64,000 nt of DNA from an uncultured Hydrogenophaga sp. (GTDB lineage: Bacteria > Pseudomonadota > Gammaproteobacteria > Burkholderiales > Burkholderiaceae_C): assembly GCF_958439165.1 (NCBI RefSeq), contig NZ_OY288131.1, forward strand, positions 51,852 to 115,851, written 5' to 3'. Below, piece after piece: positions 1 to 9,765 of the stretch. Both the position numbers and the translations under genes were made by a program. Numbering within the stretch: position 1 is the first letter of the stretch; every line of letters starts with the position of its first letter. The notes beneath the pieces were generated by a model, which did no database searches, was not told the DNA's origin, and worked only from the letters and a program-made list of their open reading frames with translations.

Positions 1-335
1 AAGGTCTGGGCCACCGGGCCCGGATCGGCCAGGCCGGTGGTCTCGATCACCACCCGATCGAAGTCCAGTTCGCCCTTGCGCTTCTTCTGTGCCAGGTCCT
101 GCAGGGTGGCCCGCAGATCGTCGCGGATGGTGCAGCAGATGCAGCCGTTGCTCATCTGGATGATGTTCTCGGTGGTGTCGGCCACCAGGATCTCGTTGTC
201 GATGTTCTCTTCACCGAACTCGTTCTCCACCACGGCGATCTTCTGGCCGTGGGCCTCCGACAGCACGCGTTTGAGCAGGGTGGTCTTGCCGGAGCCGAGG
301 AAGCCGGTGAGGATGGTGGCGGGAATCAGGGCCAT
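1..335 (-). CDS. CobW/YjiA-family metal-chaperone GTPase, N-terminal part
   Basis: Only the first ~111 codons lie in the window; the C-terminal half runs off the left edge. The start ATG begins MALIPATILTGF. A Walker A loop GFLGSGKT is at residues 11-18, and the zinc-binding GCICC motif of COG0523 GTPases is at residues 64-68, followed by an EETTG-like stretch (VIETTGLADP). Members of this family use GTP to load metals, usually zinc or cobalt, onto client proteins in the cytoplasm. Which metal is served here cannot be read from the fragment. The gene follows rlmI on the same strand after a 51-bp gap, so it may be the last gene of the dapF-xerC-rlmI run. Confidence 0.9.
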   Translation of the reverse strand, partial: MALIPATILTGFLGSGKTTLLKRVLSEAHGQKIAVVENEFGEENIDNEILVADTTENIIQMSNGCICCTIRDDLRATLQDLAQKKRKGELDFDRVVIETTGLADPGPVAQT

Positions 336-386
336 GGCAGCAGGTCTCGGATGGAAAACGCAACAGTGTAGCGATAGGCAATCGGC

Positions 387-1573
<1,187 letters not shown>

Positions 1574-1577
<4 letters not shown>

Positions 1578-2023
1578 GGACGCAAGTACACGAAGCCTTC
1601 GCGGGCCTGCAGGCGGGCCACCTCGGCCACGCCGGAAGGCACCACGTTGGCCTCCATGGCCAGGCGCGAGGCGTCGATCTTGCGCGAGACCAGCGTGTTG
1701 TTGCACACGCGGAACTCGACGCCCTTGTTGGCCAGATCGGCAATGGAGCCGGCAAACGGCTGATCCATCTGGTTGGTGGCGCCCTGCAGCAGGAAGTCGA
1801 TGCCCAGGCCATGGGTCACCACCACGATGCGGGCCTTGGGGTCGGCGGCCAGGTGGTTGCGGATGTTGCCGATGGCCCGCGAGGCCTGGGGAATGCCTTC
1901 GCTGAGGTGGTAGACCACCTTGATGGGGGCGTCGGCTGCAGGTGCCTGGGCCAGGACGGCCAGGGGCAGGGTTGCTGCGAGGCCGATGGCAGCAGCTGAG
2001 AGGCGGCGGCGCAGGAGGTTCAT
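1574..2023 (-). CDS. secreted DsrE/DsrF-like protein
   Basis: A 149-residue protein with a classic Sec signal peptide: a positive MNLLRRR start, a hydrophobic core and LAQA at the likely cleavage site near residue 26. The mature part (KVVYHLSEG..., VVVTHGLGIDFLL, VEFRVCNNTL) is typical of periplasmic DsrE-fold proteins of proteobacteria. Cytoplasmic DsrE proteins relay sulfur through a conserved cysteine. Here a single cysteine is visible, in the RVCNNT segment, so sulfur binding is possible but unproven. The gene overlaps xerC upstream and rlmI downstream by 4 nt each, so it is embedded in that operon. Its role there is not known. Confidence 0.8.
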
Positions 2024-3024
2024 GTCGGTTCCTTTTTGTGGGGAGGGACGGTGCCGGTGGTGACCGGCCCCGGTGTCGAAGAGGCCCGCGCGGCCTGGGC
2101 CCGGGGGTGCGCCGCGTCGTACACGCGGGCCAGGTGCTGGAAGTCGAGACGGGTGTAGACCTGGGTGGTGCCGATGTTGGCATGGCCCAGCAACTCCTGC
2201 ACCGCGCGCAGGTCGCCGCTGGACTGCAGCAGGTGGCTGGCGAACGAGTGGCGCAGCATGTGGGGGTGCACCGGCACCGACAGGCCGGCCTGCATCGAAC
2301 GGCGGCGCAGGCGAAGCCGGATGTGCTGCGGCGTGAGGCGGGCGCCGCGCTGGCCGATGAACATGGCCGCGTCGTCGGTGGCCCAGCGCGGCCGCTGCTC
2401 CAGCCAGCGCTCCAGGGCGGCCAGGGCGGTGCGCCCCACCGGCACGCTGCGCCGGCGGGAACCCTTGCCCAGCACATGGGCCTCGCCGGCCTCGCGGTCG
2501 ATCCAGCCGCGGGCCGACGGACCGGCGCTCACGTCCAGCCCGACCAGCTCGCCGATGCGCAGACCGCAGCCGTACAGCAGCTCGGTGATGCAGGCGTCGC
2601 GGGCCTCCAGGCCCGGGTCGTCATCGGCCTGCACATGGTCGGCCAGCCGGACCGCGTCGTCCACCGCCAGCGCCTTCGGCAGGGGTTTGCCGGCCTTGGG
2701 CGCCCGGACGCCCTGCACCGGATGGTGTGCAACCAGACCCTGACGCCCCATCCAGGTGTAGAGACCGCGCCAGCCCGAGAGGATGAGTGCGATGCCCCGG
2801 GCGCTGCGGCCCGCACTGTGCATCGACGCGATCCAGCGACGGATGTGGGCCGGCTGCACCGCCGCCAGCGCCACACCGGCTTCCTGCGCCAACTGCTGCA
2901 GACGCTGCAGGTCCAGGGTGTAGAGGGTGACCGTGCGGTCGGCCAGGCGCTTCTCCACCCGCACATGGTCCAGATACGCCCGGATCAGGGCGGCATCGTC
3001 GGCCAGTGGCGGGGGAGGCTGCAT
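2020..3024 (-). CDS. xerC: tyrosine recombinase XerC
   Basis: This 334-residue site-specific recombinase has an N-terminal SAM-like DNA-binding domain (about residues 10-110) and a C-terminal catalytic domain. The catalytic residues are visible in order: Arg in CGLRIGELVGLD, Lys in VLGKGSRRRSVPV, His-x-x-Arg in HMLRHSFASHLL, His in LLGHANIGTTQ and the nucleophile Tyr in QVYTRLD. With XerD it resolves chromosome dimers at dif. It starts 2 nt after the DUF484 stop and overlaps the dsrE-like gene by 4 nt. The dapF-DUF484-xerC order is the standard one in proteobacteria, which separates it from phage or integron integrases. Confidence 0.95.
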   Translation of the reverse strand: MQPPPPLADDAALIRAYLDHVRVEKRLADRTVTLYTLDLQRLQQLAQEAGVALAAVQPAHIRRWIASMHSAGRSARGIALILSGWRGLYTWMGRQGLVAHHPVQGVRAPKAGKPLPKALAVDDAVRLADHVQADDDPGLEARDACITELLYGCGLRIGELVGLDVSAGPSARGWIDREAGEAHVLGKGSRRRSVPVGRTALAALERWLEQRPRWATDDAAMFIGQRGARLTPQHIRLRLRRRSMQAGLSVPVHPHMLRHSFASHLLQSSGDLRAVQELLGHANIGTTQVYTRLDFQHLARVYDAAHPRAQAARASSTPGPVTTGTVPPHKKEPT

Positions 3025-3026
3025 GC

Positions 3027-3728
3027 TCAGTGCACCGCCGCCGGCACGACCGGGCGCAGGCGCGAGAAGGCGGCGCTGGTGAGCTCGCCGATGCGCTCCA
3101 GGAAGTCGGTCCCCATGTCGGCAGCAAAGCGCTGCGGGTCGGCCGAGGCCAGCACCAGCAGGCCGAAGGCCTCGGGGGCAGCCCCGGCGCGCAGCGGGAT
3201 GAGGGCCAGCGACTGCACCGTGCCCGGATCGTCGAGCCAGCCGGCCGCCTCCAGGCCCGGGTTGCCTCCGCAGTAGGGCAACGAGAGCGACGAGGCGAAG
3301 GCCTTCACGTCATCGCTGGCCCCGGTGGCCCAGGCCTCGGCGGCGAAAGGCGCGTCCACGCCCCACACCTTGACCGCCACCTGCGGCACCATGAACAGCC
3401 GCGCCAGTTCGCGCGTGGCCGTGACCGGCAGGTTGCGCGACTCCCGGGTGAGCAGCAGCTCGCGGGTCCAGCGCTGCAACCGGTCGGCAATGACCGTGTT
3501 CTCCTGGCCGTGGCGGATCATGTCGGCCGCACGCAGTTCCAGGCCGCGGATCTTCTCGCGCAGCATCTCGGCCTGACGCTCCTGCAGGCTGACCGCCCGC
3601 TGCCCGTGCGGGCTGGTGAGCTGCACCGCCGCCAGCAGGCTGGCGTGGCGCTCGAAGAAGTCGGGCGTGTTGGCCAGGTAGTTGGCGATGTCGTCTTCGG
3701 TGATGGGGGGAATGGCGTCGGGTTTCAT
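3027..3728 (-). CDS. DUF484 family protein (GAF-like)
   Basis: The 233-residue protein starts MKPDAIPPITEDDIANYL, with the typical DUF484 N-terminal helix pair PDFFERHASLLAAVQL. A predicted coiled stretch (QERQAEMLREKIRGLELR) and a GAF-like C-terminal half (LALIPLRAG...FGLLVLASADPQRF) follow. The ATG at 3728 was preferred over an in-frame upstream ATG because the extra residues (MCPTCPEHANSRTGTD) do not resemble the family. The family is almost always found between dapF and xerC, but its biochemical function is unknown. It lies 28 bp after dapF and 2 nt before xerC, so it is surely in the same operon. Confidence 0.87.
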   Translation of the reverse strand: MKPDAIPPITEDDIANYLANTPDFFERHASLLAAVQLTSPHGQRAVSLQERQAEMLREKIRGLELRAADMIRHGQENTVIADRLQRWTRELLLTRESRNLPVTATRELARLFMVPQVAVKVWGVDAPFAAEAWATGASDDVKAFASSLSLPYCGGNPGLEAAGWLDDPGTVQSLALIPLRAGAAPEAFGLLVLASADPQRFAADMGTDFLERIGELTSAAFSRLRPVVPAAVH

Positions 3729-3756
3729 GTCGGTTCCGGTGCGGGAGTTCGCGTGT

Positions 3757-4629
3757 TCAGGACAGGTCGGGCACATTCACCGTGCCTTCGAAGACGGAGG
3801 TGGCCGGGCCGGTCATCATGACCGGTGCACCCAGCCGCTCCCGACCGGGCCACTCGATGGTGAGCACGCCGCCACGGGTGTGCACGTCGACCCGGGCATC
3901 GAGCCAGCCCAGGCGGATGCCGGCCACCACCGCCGCGCAGGCGCCGGTGCCGCAGGCCAGGGTCTCGCCGGAGCCGCGTTCGAACACCCGCAGACGCACG
4001 GTGGAGCGGTCCTGCACCTGCAGGAAGCCCACGTTCACCCGGCGCGGGAAACGCGGATGGTGTTCGATCTGCGGACCCCATTCGGCCACCGGGGCGGTGT
4101 CGACATCGTCAACCCGGAGCACGGCATGCGGGTTGCCCATGGACACCACCGCAACGCCGGCCTGACCGCCGGCGAAGTCCAGCGGCCAAGGCTGATACAG
4201 AGCGGTGGCCTGAGGCGGAAGGCCGTCGGCATCGAACGGAATGCGGTCCAGGTCGAAGACCGGCGCGCCCATGTCCACCGTGACCCGGCCGTCCGGCAGG
4301 CGCAGCAGGCTGAGTTCGCCCTGCTTCACCTTCACCCGCAGCGGGTTGCGTTCGCTCAGACCATGGTCGTGCACGTAACGCACGAAACAGCGGGCACCGT
4401 TGCCGCAATGCTCCACCTCGCCGCCGTCGGCGTTGTGGATGACGTATTCGAAGTCCAGACCCGGGCCGGGTGAGGGACGCACGGTGAGGATCTGGTCGGC
4501 GCCCACGCCGAAATGGCGGTCGGCCAGCCAGCGGTACTGGGCCGGGGTCAGACCCAGGCGGCTCTGTGTCTCGTCGAGCACCACAAAGTCGTTGCCTGCG
4601 CCCTGCATCTTGGTGAAGCGGATCTGCAT
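3757..4629 (-). CDS. dapF: diaminopimelate epimerase
   Basis: A 290-residue cofactor-independent racemase that converts LL- to meso-diaminopimelate for lysine and peptidoglycan synthesis. The start MQIRFTKMQGAGNDFVVLD is the family signature. The two catalytic cysteines are present, Cys75 in EHCGNGARC and the partner in LACGTGACAAVV near the C-terminus. The length is normal for the family. It is the first gene of the minus-strand dapF-DUF484-xerC-dsrE-rlmI run and is divergent from the Nudix-MBL gene across 65 bp that must hold both promoters. Confidence 0.96.
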   Translation of the reverse strand: MQIRFTKMQGAGNDFVVLDETQSRLGLTPAQYRWLADRHFGVGADQILTVRPSPGPGLDFEYVIHNADGGEVEHCGNGARCFVRYVHDHGLSERNPLRVKVKQGELSLLRLPDGRVTVDMGAPVFDLDRIPFDADGLPPQATALYQPWPLDFAGGQAGVAVVSMGNPHAVLRVDDVDTAPVAEWGPQIEHHPRFPRRVNVGFLQVQDRSTVRLRVFERGSGETLACGTGACAAVVAGIRLGWLDARVDVHTRGGVLTIEWPGRERLGAPVMMTGPATSVFEGTVNVPDLS

Positions 4630-4694
4630 CGCGTCATTATCGGCGCTCGCCCCGGCGACAGGCGACCGGCGGCGCCTTCCCGCACAATGACCGC

Positions 4695-6416
4695 ATGGTC
4701 CGCCCCACCCAGCTCCTGCACCCCGCCCGCAGCCCCGCCCCGCTGCGCCCCGCTGCCACCGTGCTGCTGTTGCGGGACAGTGCCGATCCGGCCCGACCCG
4801 GCATCGAAGTGCTCATGACGCGCCGGTCCATGACCGCCAGCTTCGCTCCGGGTGCCTACGTGTTCCCGGGCGGCGGCGTCGACGCCGCCGACAGCCAGTG
4901 CTTCGACGTGGCCAGCCGCCGGCCGACCCAGGACGACACGGCGCTCACCCAGGCGGTGGCCGCCATCCGCGAGAGCTTCGAGGAACTCGGCGTGCTGCTG
5001 GCCCGGCACCCGGACGGCCGGTTTGCGGACGACAGCGACATTGCCGCGCTGGACCGCCAGCTGCCACTGCCGCAGCAATGCCGCGAACGGGGCCTCACCC
5101 TGGACTCAGCCAGCGTCTTCGTGCTGGCTCACTGGATCACCGACCGCGACCTGCCACGCCGCTTCGACGTGCCGTTTCTGGTGGCCCGCATGCCCGAAGG
5201 CCAGCAGCCGGTGGCCGACGAATCGGAGCAGTTCGAACCGGTCTGGGTGCGCCCGCAGGACGCGCTGGAGCGGCATGCCGCCGGGCTGTTCTTCATTATC
5301 TTCCCGACCATCCGCACGCTGGAGCGGCTGCAACACCATGCCACGGTGCAGTCGCTGCTGGACGCCTGCGCGGTCGACGACCGCCCGCTGTGGACCAGCT
5401 GCCCGCGGGCCGGCTTCATCAACGGGCATGAGTCGCGTCACATGGAGCACGAAGCCCCGTTCGGCGAACTGGCCCTGGTGAGCCCGGAAGGCCACATCGT
5501 CCATCACCTCGACTGGCAGAACGAGCGGCCGGTGGCCCTGCTGCGCAACGTCATGCGGCTGACCGCCCCCAACCCCGGCTTCATGACCGGCCCGGGCACC
5601 AACAGCTACATCGTGGGCGACCCGGCCACCGGCTATGTGGTGATCGACCCCGGACCGGACGAGCCCGAGCACGTCGACCGGCTCTGGCGGGCCACCGGCG
5701 GTGCGCTGCGTGCCATCGTCTGCACCCATTCGCATGCCGACCACTCGCCGGGCGCCGCCCGCCTGCAGGCCCTGTGCAGCCAGGCCGGTCTGCAGAAGCC
5801 ACCCGTCCTGGGCTTGCCCAGCGCGCCCACCGCCCGGGCCAACAGCCATTTCGTGCCCGACCGGGCCCTGGCCGACGGCGAACTGATCGAGCTGATCGGC
5901 GTTGATGGCGACCGGGCGGTCAGCCATACGCTGGAGGTCATCCACACCCCCGGCCACGCCGCCAACCACCTGTGCCTGGTGCTGGTGGAAGACGGTCTGC
6001 TGTTCTCGGGCGACCACATCCTCAACGGCAGCACCACCGTCATCGACCCGCCGGACGGACACATGGACGCCTACCTGAACTCGCTCGACCGGCTGGCCGA
6101 TGCCTGCGAGCGCCACGGCATCGAATTCATCCTGCCGGCCCATGGCTACGTGCTGGGCGACCTGCGGCGCAGCGCCGACCACCCCAGCGCGCCGCCCGAA
6201 GGCGGTGCCCTGCTGGCCATCCGCCAACTCAAGGCCCACCGCCTGGCCCGCGAAGCCAAGGTGGCCCGCGCCATGCAGGCCCGACCCGACGGCACGGCAG
6301 ACGACTGGGTGAAGCTCGCCTACGACGACGTGCCCGAACGCCTGTGGCCGGTCGCCCGCCGCTCACTGCTGGCCCATGTGGAACGCCTCCAGAGCCTGGG
6401 CGGCTTCAACGCCTGA
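4695..6416 (+). CDS. Nudix hydrolase-metallo-beta-lactamase fusion protein
   Basis: This 573-residue protein carries two hydrolase folds. Residues ~15-200 form a Nudix-like domain: VFPGGGVDAADSQ followed, after a longer than usual insertion, by the core RESFEELGVLL. Residues ~280-500 form a metallo-beta-lactamase domain with the metal ligands THSHADHS at 344-351, a downstream HTPGHAANHLC and SGDHILNGS, close to the LACTB2/glyoxalase II branch. A helical tail follows. Such fusions are known in beta- and gammaproteobacteria. A combined nucleotide or CoA-derivative hydrolase role is plausible, but the substrate is unknown. It is monocistronic and is followed by GC-rich repeats and rnpB. Confidence 0.83.
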   Translation: MVRPTQLLHPARSPAPLRPAATVLLLRDSADPARPGIEVLMTRRSMTASFAPGAYVFPGGGVDAADSQCFDVASRRPTQDDTALTQAVAAIRESFEELGVLLARHPDGRFADDSDIAALDRQLPLPQQCRERGLTLDSASVFVLAHWITDRDLPRRFDVPFLVARMPEGQQPVADESEQFEPVWVRPQDALERHAAGLFFIIFPTIRTLERLQHHATVQSLLDACAVDDRPLWTSCPRAGFINGHESRHMEHEAPFGELALVSPEGHIVHHLDWQNERPVALLRNVMRLTAPNPGFMTGPGTNSYIVGDPATGYVVIDPGPDEPEHVDRLWRATGGALRAIVCTHSHADHSPGAARLQALCSQAGLQKPPVLGLPSAPTARANSHFVPDRALADGELIELIGVDGDRAVSHTLEVIHTPGHAANHLCLVLVEDGLLFSGDHILNGSTTVIDPPDGHMDAYLNSLDRLADACERHGIEFILPAHGYVLGDLRRSADHPSAPPEGGALLAIRQLKAHRLAREAKVARAMQARPDGTADDWVKLAYDDVPERLWPVARRSLLAHVERLQSLGGFNA

Positions 6417-6462
6417 GCGACCAGGAGCAGAAACCCCGCCGGGGAAAGCCGGGCCAGCCGCC

Positions 6463-6531
6463 GGGCCGCCCCCAAGGCAGGCCCAGCCCCCTCGGGGGGC
6501 AGCGACCCGCGCAGCGGCGGAGCGTGGGGGC
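6463..6531. repeat. GC-rich intergenic repeat, copy 1
   Basis: This unit of about 69 bp begins GGGCCGCCCC, contains AGCCCCCTCGGGGGGCAGCG and ends GGAGCGTGGGGGC. It is partly palindromic (CCCCCTCGGGGGG) and nearly identical to the second copy 18 bp downstream. From memory, elements of this kind are dispersed between genes in Comamonadaceae. They could form hairpins in mRNA or act as terminators. It lies between the Nudix-MBL stop and the 3' end of rnpB. Confidence 0.75.
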
Positions 6532-6548
6532 CCTAAGGCCGCAGCGAA

Positions 6549-6616
6549 GGGCCGCCCCGAGCCAGGCCAGCCCCCTAGGGGGGCAGCGACCCGCGCCAGC
6601 GGCGGAGCGTGGGGGC
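6549..6616. repeat. GC-rich intergenic repeat, copy 2
   Basis: The second direct copy of the preceding element. It differs by CCCCCTAGGGGGG in the palindromic core and one extra C in GACCCGCGCCAGCGG. It ends 12 bp before the rnpB 3' end and could serve as its transcription stop. Confidence 0.75.
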
Positions 6617-6628
6617 TTTGTTAGTTGT

Positions 6629-7008
6629 GAAGCGCGCCTGTAAGCCGGATTCTGTGCACCCCGGTTGCCCGGGGCGTGACCGCCATTCATCTGGGCCGGG
6701 GGTTGCCCACCCGGCTCGGTGCTACCTACCCGCCAGCTCGCCTCGCGGAACCACGAGGAATCGGCAACGCGGCGAACCGCGCCACGTCAGGCTGGCCTAT
6801 TTGGTATTGCTGCGCGTAGAGATTGCCCGTTTCACCCGAACTGAATCGGCTCGTCTCTGTTGCTCTGATCCTCACCTTAGGGCCGCCCGGGTTGCCCCGG
6901 CCGGCTGATCGGTGGAGAGGTGTTACCTCCTACGCTGTCCTGTGCAGTCCGGACGTTCCTCCAGCACACCCTTTCGGGCGTTGTGCCAGCGGCGGTCCGG
7001 CGCGCTTC
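6629..7008 (-). ncRNA. rnpB: RNase P RNA (class A)
   Basis: Read on the minus strand, the ends GAAGCGCGCC (5') and GGCGCGCTTC (3') are perfectly complementary and form helix P1. Inside are the universal P4/J3-4 region seen as GGAGGAACGTCCGGACTGC near the 5' end, the ACAGAATCCGGCTTACAGG element before the 3' end, and the CGGGTGGGCAACC-type core near the 3' side. At about 380 nt the length fits bacterial type A RNase P RNA. It is the catalytic subunit that trims tRNA 5' leaders. The gene is convergent with the Nudix-MBL gene and divergent from the COG2509 flavoprotein. Confidence 0.93.
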
Positions 7009-7017
7009 ACGGCCGGT

Positions 7018-7023
7018 ATTATC
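7018..7023 (-). promoter_or_regulatory. -10-like element of rnpB
   Basis: On the minus strand GATAAT lies about 10 nt upstream of the deduced 5' end of rnpB, a good match to the sigma70 -10 box in position and sequence. No convincing -35 hexamer is seen at 16-18 bp spacing (GCCGGA occurs there). Confidence 0.5.
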
Positions 7024-7081
7024 GGCTCCCTGCGCGCCAGTCCGGCGCGCACCTGCTTGATCGCCACAAGCCCCCTCCGCC

Positions 7082-8905
7082 ATGATCCGCATTGCCGAAC
7101 TCAAGTTGCCGCTGACCGAGGTCCCGTTCGAGACCCGCCGCGCCGCCGACGCCCCCACCGAAACCGACGCCGACCGGGCCCCCCCGCCCCATCCCGAAGC
7201 CAGCCTGCGCCGCATGGCCGCCGAGTTGCTGGGTGTGGACCCGGCAGAAATCGCGCAGCTGCAGGTGTTCAAGCGCAGCTTCGACGCCCGCAAGGCCGAT
7301 CTGCGCGCGGTCTACATCGTCGACCTGACGCTGGCCGATCCGACCCGCGAGGCCGCGCTGCTGGCCCGCCATGCCGGCCATCCGCACATCCTTCCCACGC
7401 CGGACATGCACTGGCAGGCGCCGGTGCAGGCGCCGCCGGGCTGGCCCTCAGCGGATCAAGACCGTCCGGTCGTCATCGGTCTCGGGCCCTGCGGCCTGTT
7501 CGCCGCCCTGGCACTGGCCCAGATGGGCCTCAGGCCCATCGTGCTGGAACGCGGCCGGCCGGTCCGCCAGCGCACCAAGGACACCTGGGGCCTGTGGCGC
7601 AAGAAGGTGCTGAACCCGCAGAGCAACGTGCAGTACGGCGAAGGCGGCGCGGGGCTGTTTTCCGACGGCAAGCTCTACAGCCAGATCAAGGACCCGCGCT
7701 TCCTCGGCCGCAAGGTCATGCAGGAATTCGTGGAAGCCGGTGCACCGCCGGAGATCCTCTACATGGCGCACCCGCACATCGGCACCTTCAAGCTGGTCAA
7801 GGTGGTGGAAGCCATGCGCGAAAAGATCACCGCCCTGGGCGGCGAGATCCGCTTCGAGCACCAGGTGACCGGGGCCCGCTTCGAGCAGGAGGGTGAGGGC
7901 CGCCAGCGCCTGGCCGGGTTGCAGGTGCAGGACCTGGCCACCGGAGAGTCCCTGGACATGCCGGTGCGCCATGCCGTGCTGGCCCTGGGCCACAGTTCGC
8001 GCGACACCTTTGCCTGGCTGTGGGACGCCGGCGTGTTCATGGAAGCCAAGCCGTTCTCGGTGGGTTTCCGCATCGAACATCCGCAGGGCGTGATCGACCG
8101 CGCCCGCTGGGGGCGGCACGCCGGGCACCCGCTGCTGGGCGCTGCCGACTACAAGCTGGTGCACCACGCGGCCAACGGGCGCGCGGTCTACAGCTTCTGC
8201 ATGTGCCCGGGCGGCACCGTGGTGGCCGCCACCAGCGAACCCGGCCGCGTGGTCACCAACGGCATGAGCCAGTATTCGCGCGCCGAACGCAATGCCAACG
8301 CCGGCATGGTGGTGGGCATCGACCCTGCCGACTTCCCGCAGACCTTTCCCGACGACCTGCCCCTGTGGACCGCTGCCTTCGGCGAGACCGACGGCCCGCG
8401 CTACGCCGAACAGGCCCGCGCCCTGCGCCAGCAGGGGCAGCACCACCCGCTGGCCGGCGTGGTGCTCCAGCGCCAGCTGGAGGCCCGGGCCTTCGAGCTG
8501 GGCGGCGGCACCTACGAGGCGCCGGCCCAGCGGGTGGAAGACTTTCTGGCGGCCCGGCCCAGCACCGCGCTGGGCGAGGTGGAGCCTTCATACAAGCCCG
8601 GCGTGCACCTGACCGATCTGGCACCCGCACTGCCCGCCTACGCCATCGAAGCCATGCGCGAGGCCCTGCCGGTGTTCGGCCGCAAGATCCGCGGCTACGA
8701 CATGCCCGACGCCCTGCTCACCGGCGTGGAGACCCGCACCTCGGCCCCGCTGCGCATCACCCGGGGCGACGACCTGCAAAGCCTCAACACCACCGGGCTG
8801 TACCCGGCCGGCGAAGGCGCGGGTTATGCCGGCGGCATCCTGTCGGCGGGGGTGGACGGGATCAAGGTGGCCGAAGCGGTGGGGCGGTCTGTCATGGCTG
8901 CGTGA
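7082..8905 (+). CDS. FAD-dependent oxidoreductase, COG2509 family
   Basis: A 607-residue flavoprotein. Residues 1-~110 form an alpha/beta N-terminal domain (VDPAEIAQLQVFKRSFDARK) typical of COG2509 uncharacterised FAD dehydrogenases. A dinucleotide fold follows with VVIGLGPCGLFAALAL (GxGxxG), then LERG, then YGEGGAGLFSDGKLYS. A C-terminal FAD-binding segment reads LYPAGEGAGYAGGILSAGVDG. The substrate is unknown; the family is widespread and usually monocistronic. Family and cofactor are well supported, while the reaction is not. Confidence 0.88.
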   Translation: MIRIAELKLPLTEVPFETRRAADAPTETDADRAPPPHPEASLRRMAAELLGVDPAEIAQLQVFKRSFDARKADLRAVYIVDLTLADPTREAALLARHAGHPHILPTPDMHWQAPVQAPPGWPSADQDRPVVIGLGPCGLFAALALAQMGLRPIVLERGRPVRQRTKDTWGLWRKKVLNPQSNVQYGEGGAGLFSDGKLYSQIKDPRFLGRKVMQEFVEAGAPPEILYMAHPHIGTFKLVKVVEAMREKITALGGEIRFEHQVTGARFEQEGEGRQRLAGLQVQDLATGESLDMPVRHAVLALGHSSRDTFAWLWDAGVFMEAKPFSVGFRIEHPQGVIDRARWGRHAGHPLLGAADYKLVHHAANGRAVYSFCMCPGGTVVAATSEPGRVVTNGMSQYSRAERNANAGMVVGIDPADFPQTFPDDLPLWTAAFGETDGPRYAEQARALRQQGQHHPLAGVVLQRQLEARAFELGGGTYEAPAQRVEDFLAARPSTALGEVEPSYKPGVHLTDLAPALPAYAIEAMREALPVFGRKIRGYDMPDALLTGVETRTSAPLRITRGDDLQSLNTTGLYPAGEGAGYAGGILSAGVDGIKVAEAVGRSVMAA

Positions 8906-9003
8906 CCAGGTTCCCGGTAATGCCCGGTTTCTTTACTCGGCAGCCACACACCCGGCCGCCATTTGCGGCAGCATCCGGCCATGTCTTTTGCAAGGAGTTC
9001 TTC

Positions 9004-9729
9004 ATGAACACCCGTCGTCTGTCCCTGTTGGCCCTGGCCTGTGTCGGTCTGTCGGGCCACAGCATCGCTCAGGCCCAGCAGGAAGAGGGCCGCGTCATCA
9101 GCAGCACACCGGTCATCCAGCAGGTGGCGGTTCCTCGCCAGGTCTGCAGTGACGAGGTCGTTTCTTACGAGGGCCGCAGTTCCGGCGCGGGCGCCCTGCT
9201 GGGCGCGGTGGCCGGCGGTGCGGCCGGCAACGCCATCGGCAACGGTGGCGGCCGGGCGGCAGCCACCGTCATCGGCCTGATCGGTGGTGCCATGCTGGGC
9301 GACCGCATCGAGGGCCGTGGCCCGGCGCAGAGCGAAACCATCACCCGGTGCGGCACCCAGACGATGTACGAGCCGCGCACCGTGGCCTACGACGTGGTCT
9401 ACGAATACGCTGGCCGCCAGTACCGCACCCAGATGGCCCAGGATCCGGGGCGCTTCGTGCGCCTGAACGTGGCGCCTGTCGACGCATTGCCGGCTGCTCC
9501 CCCGGCCTACCAGCCCCGGCCGCAGGTGATCTACCAGACCCCGTATCCGGCGCGGACCCAGATCTACTCGGGCACCACCTACTACCCCAACACGTCCGGC
9601 GTGGTGGTCATCAACGGGCAGCGCTACCACCGCCCGTACGACGGTGACCGCCGCTGGGACGACCGCCATCACGACCGCAACGGCCACCGGGACTGGGACC
9701 GGGACGGTCGACGCTGGGACCGGGACTGA
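9004..9729 (+). CDS. glycine-zipper 2TM envelope protein
   Basis: This 241-residue protein follows a good Shine-Dalgarno (AAGGAG). A signal peptide (MNTRRLSLLALACVGLSGHSIAQAQ) directs it to the envelope. Residues ~60-105 form the Gly/Ala-rich hairpin GALLGAVAGGAAGNAIG...VIGLIGGAMLGD of the Rickettsia 17-kDa antigen / glycine-zipper 2TM family. A Pro/Tyr-rich stretch follows, and the last ~25 residues alternate Asp, Arg, Trp and His (DRRWDDRHHDRNGHRDWD), resembling RcnB-type tails. Such proteins are outer-membrane associated and often linked to envelope stress, but the exact role here is unknown. Confidence 0.82.
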   Translation: MNTRRLSLLALACVGLSGHSIAQAQQEEGRVISSTPVIQQVAVPRQVCSDEVVSYEGRSSGAGALLGAVAGGAAGNAIGNGGGRAAATVIGLIGGAMLGDRIEGRGPAQSETITRCGTQTMYEPRTVAYDVVYEYAGRQYRTQMAQDPGRFVRLNVAPVDALPAAPPAYQPRPQVIYQTPYPARTQIYSGTTYYPNTSGVVVINGQRYHRPYDGDRRWDDRHHDRNGHRDWDRDGRRWDRD

Positions 9730-9765
9730 CTGCCATACCGGGGCTGTGAAAGCTCGGGGTCGAGA

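Noticed and set aside
6629..7008. Plus-strand protein-coding frame through the RNase P gene
   Set aside because: Frames crossing it lack ribosome sites, and the minus strand has the complete P1 helix and conserved core of RNase P RNA.
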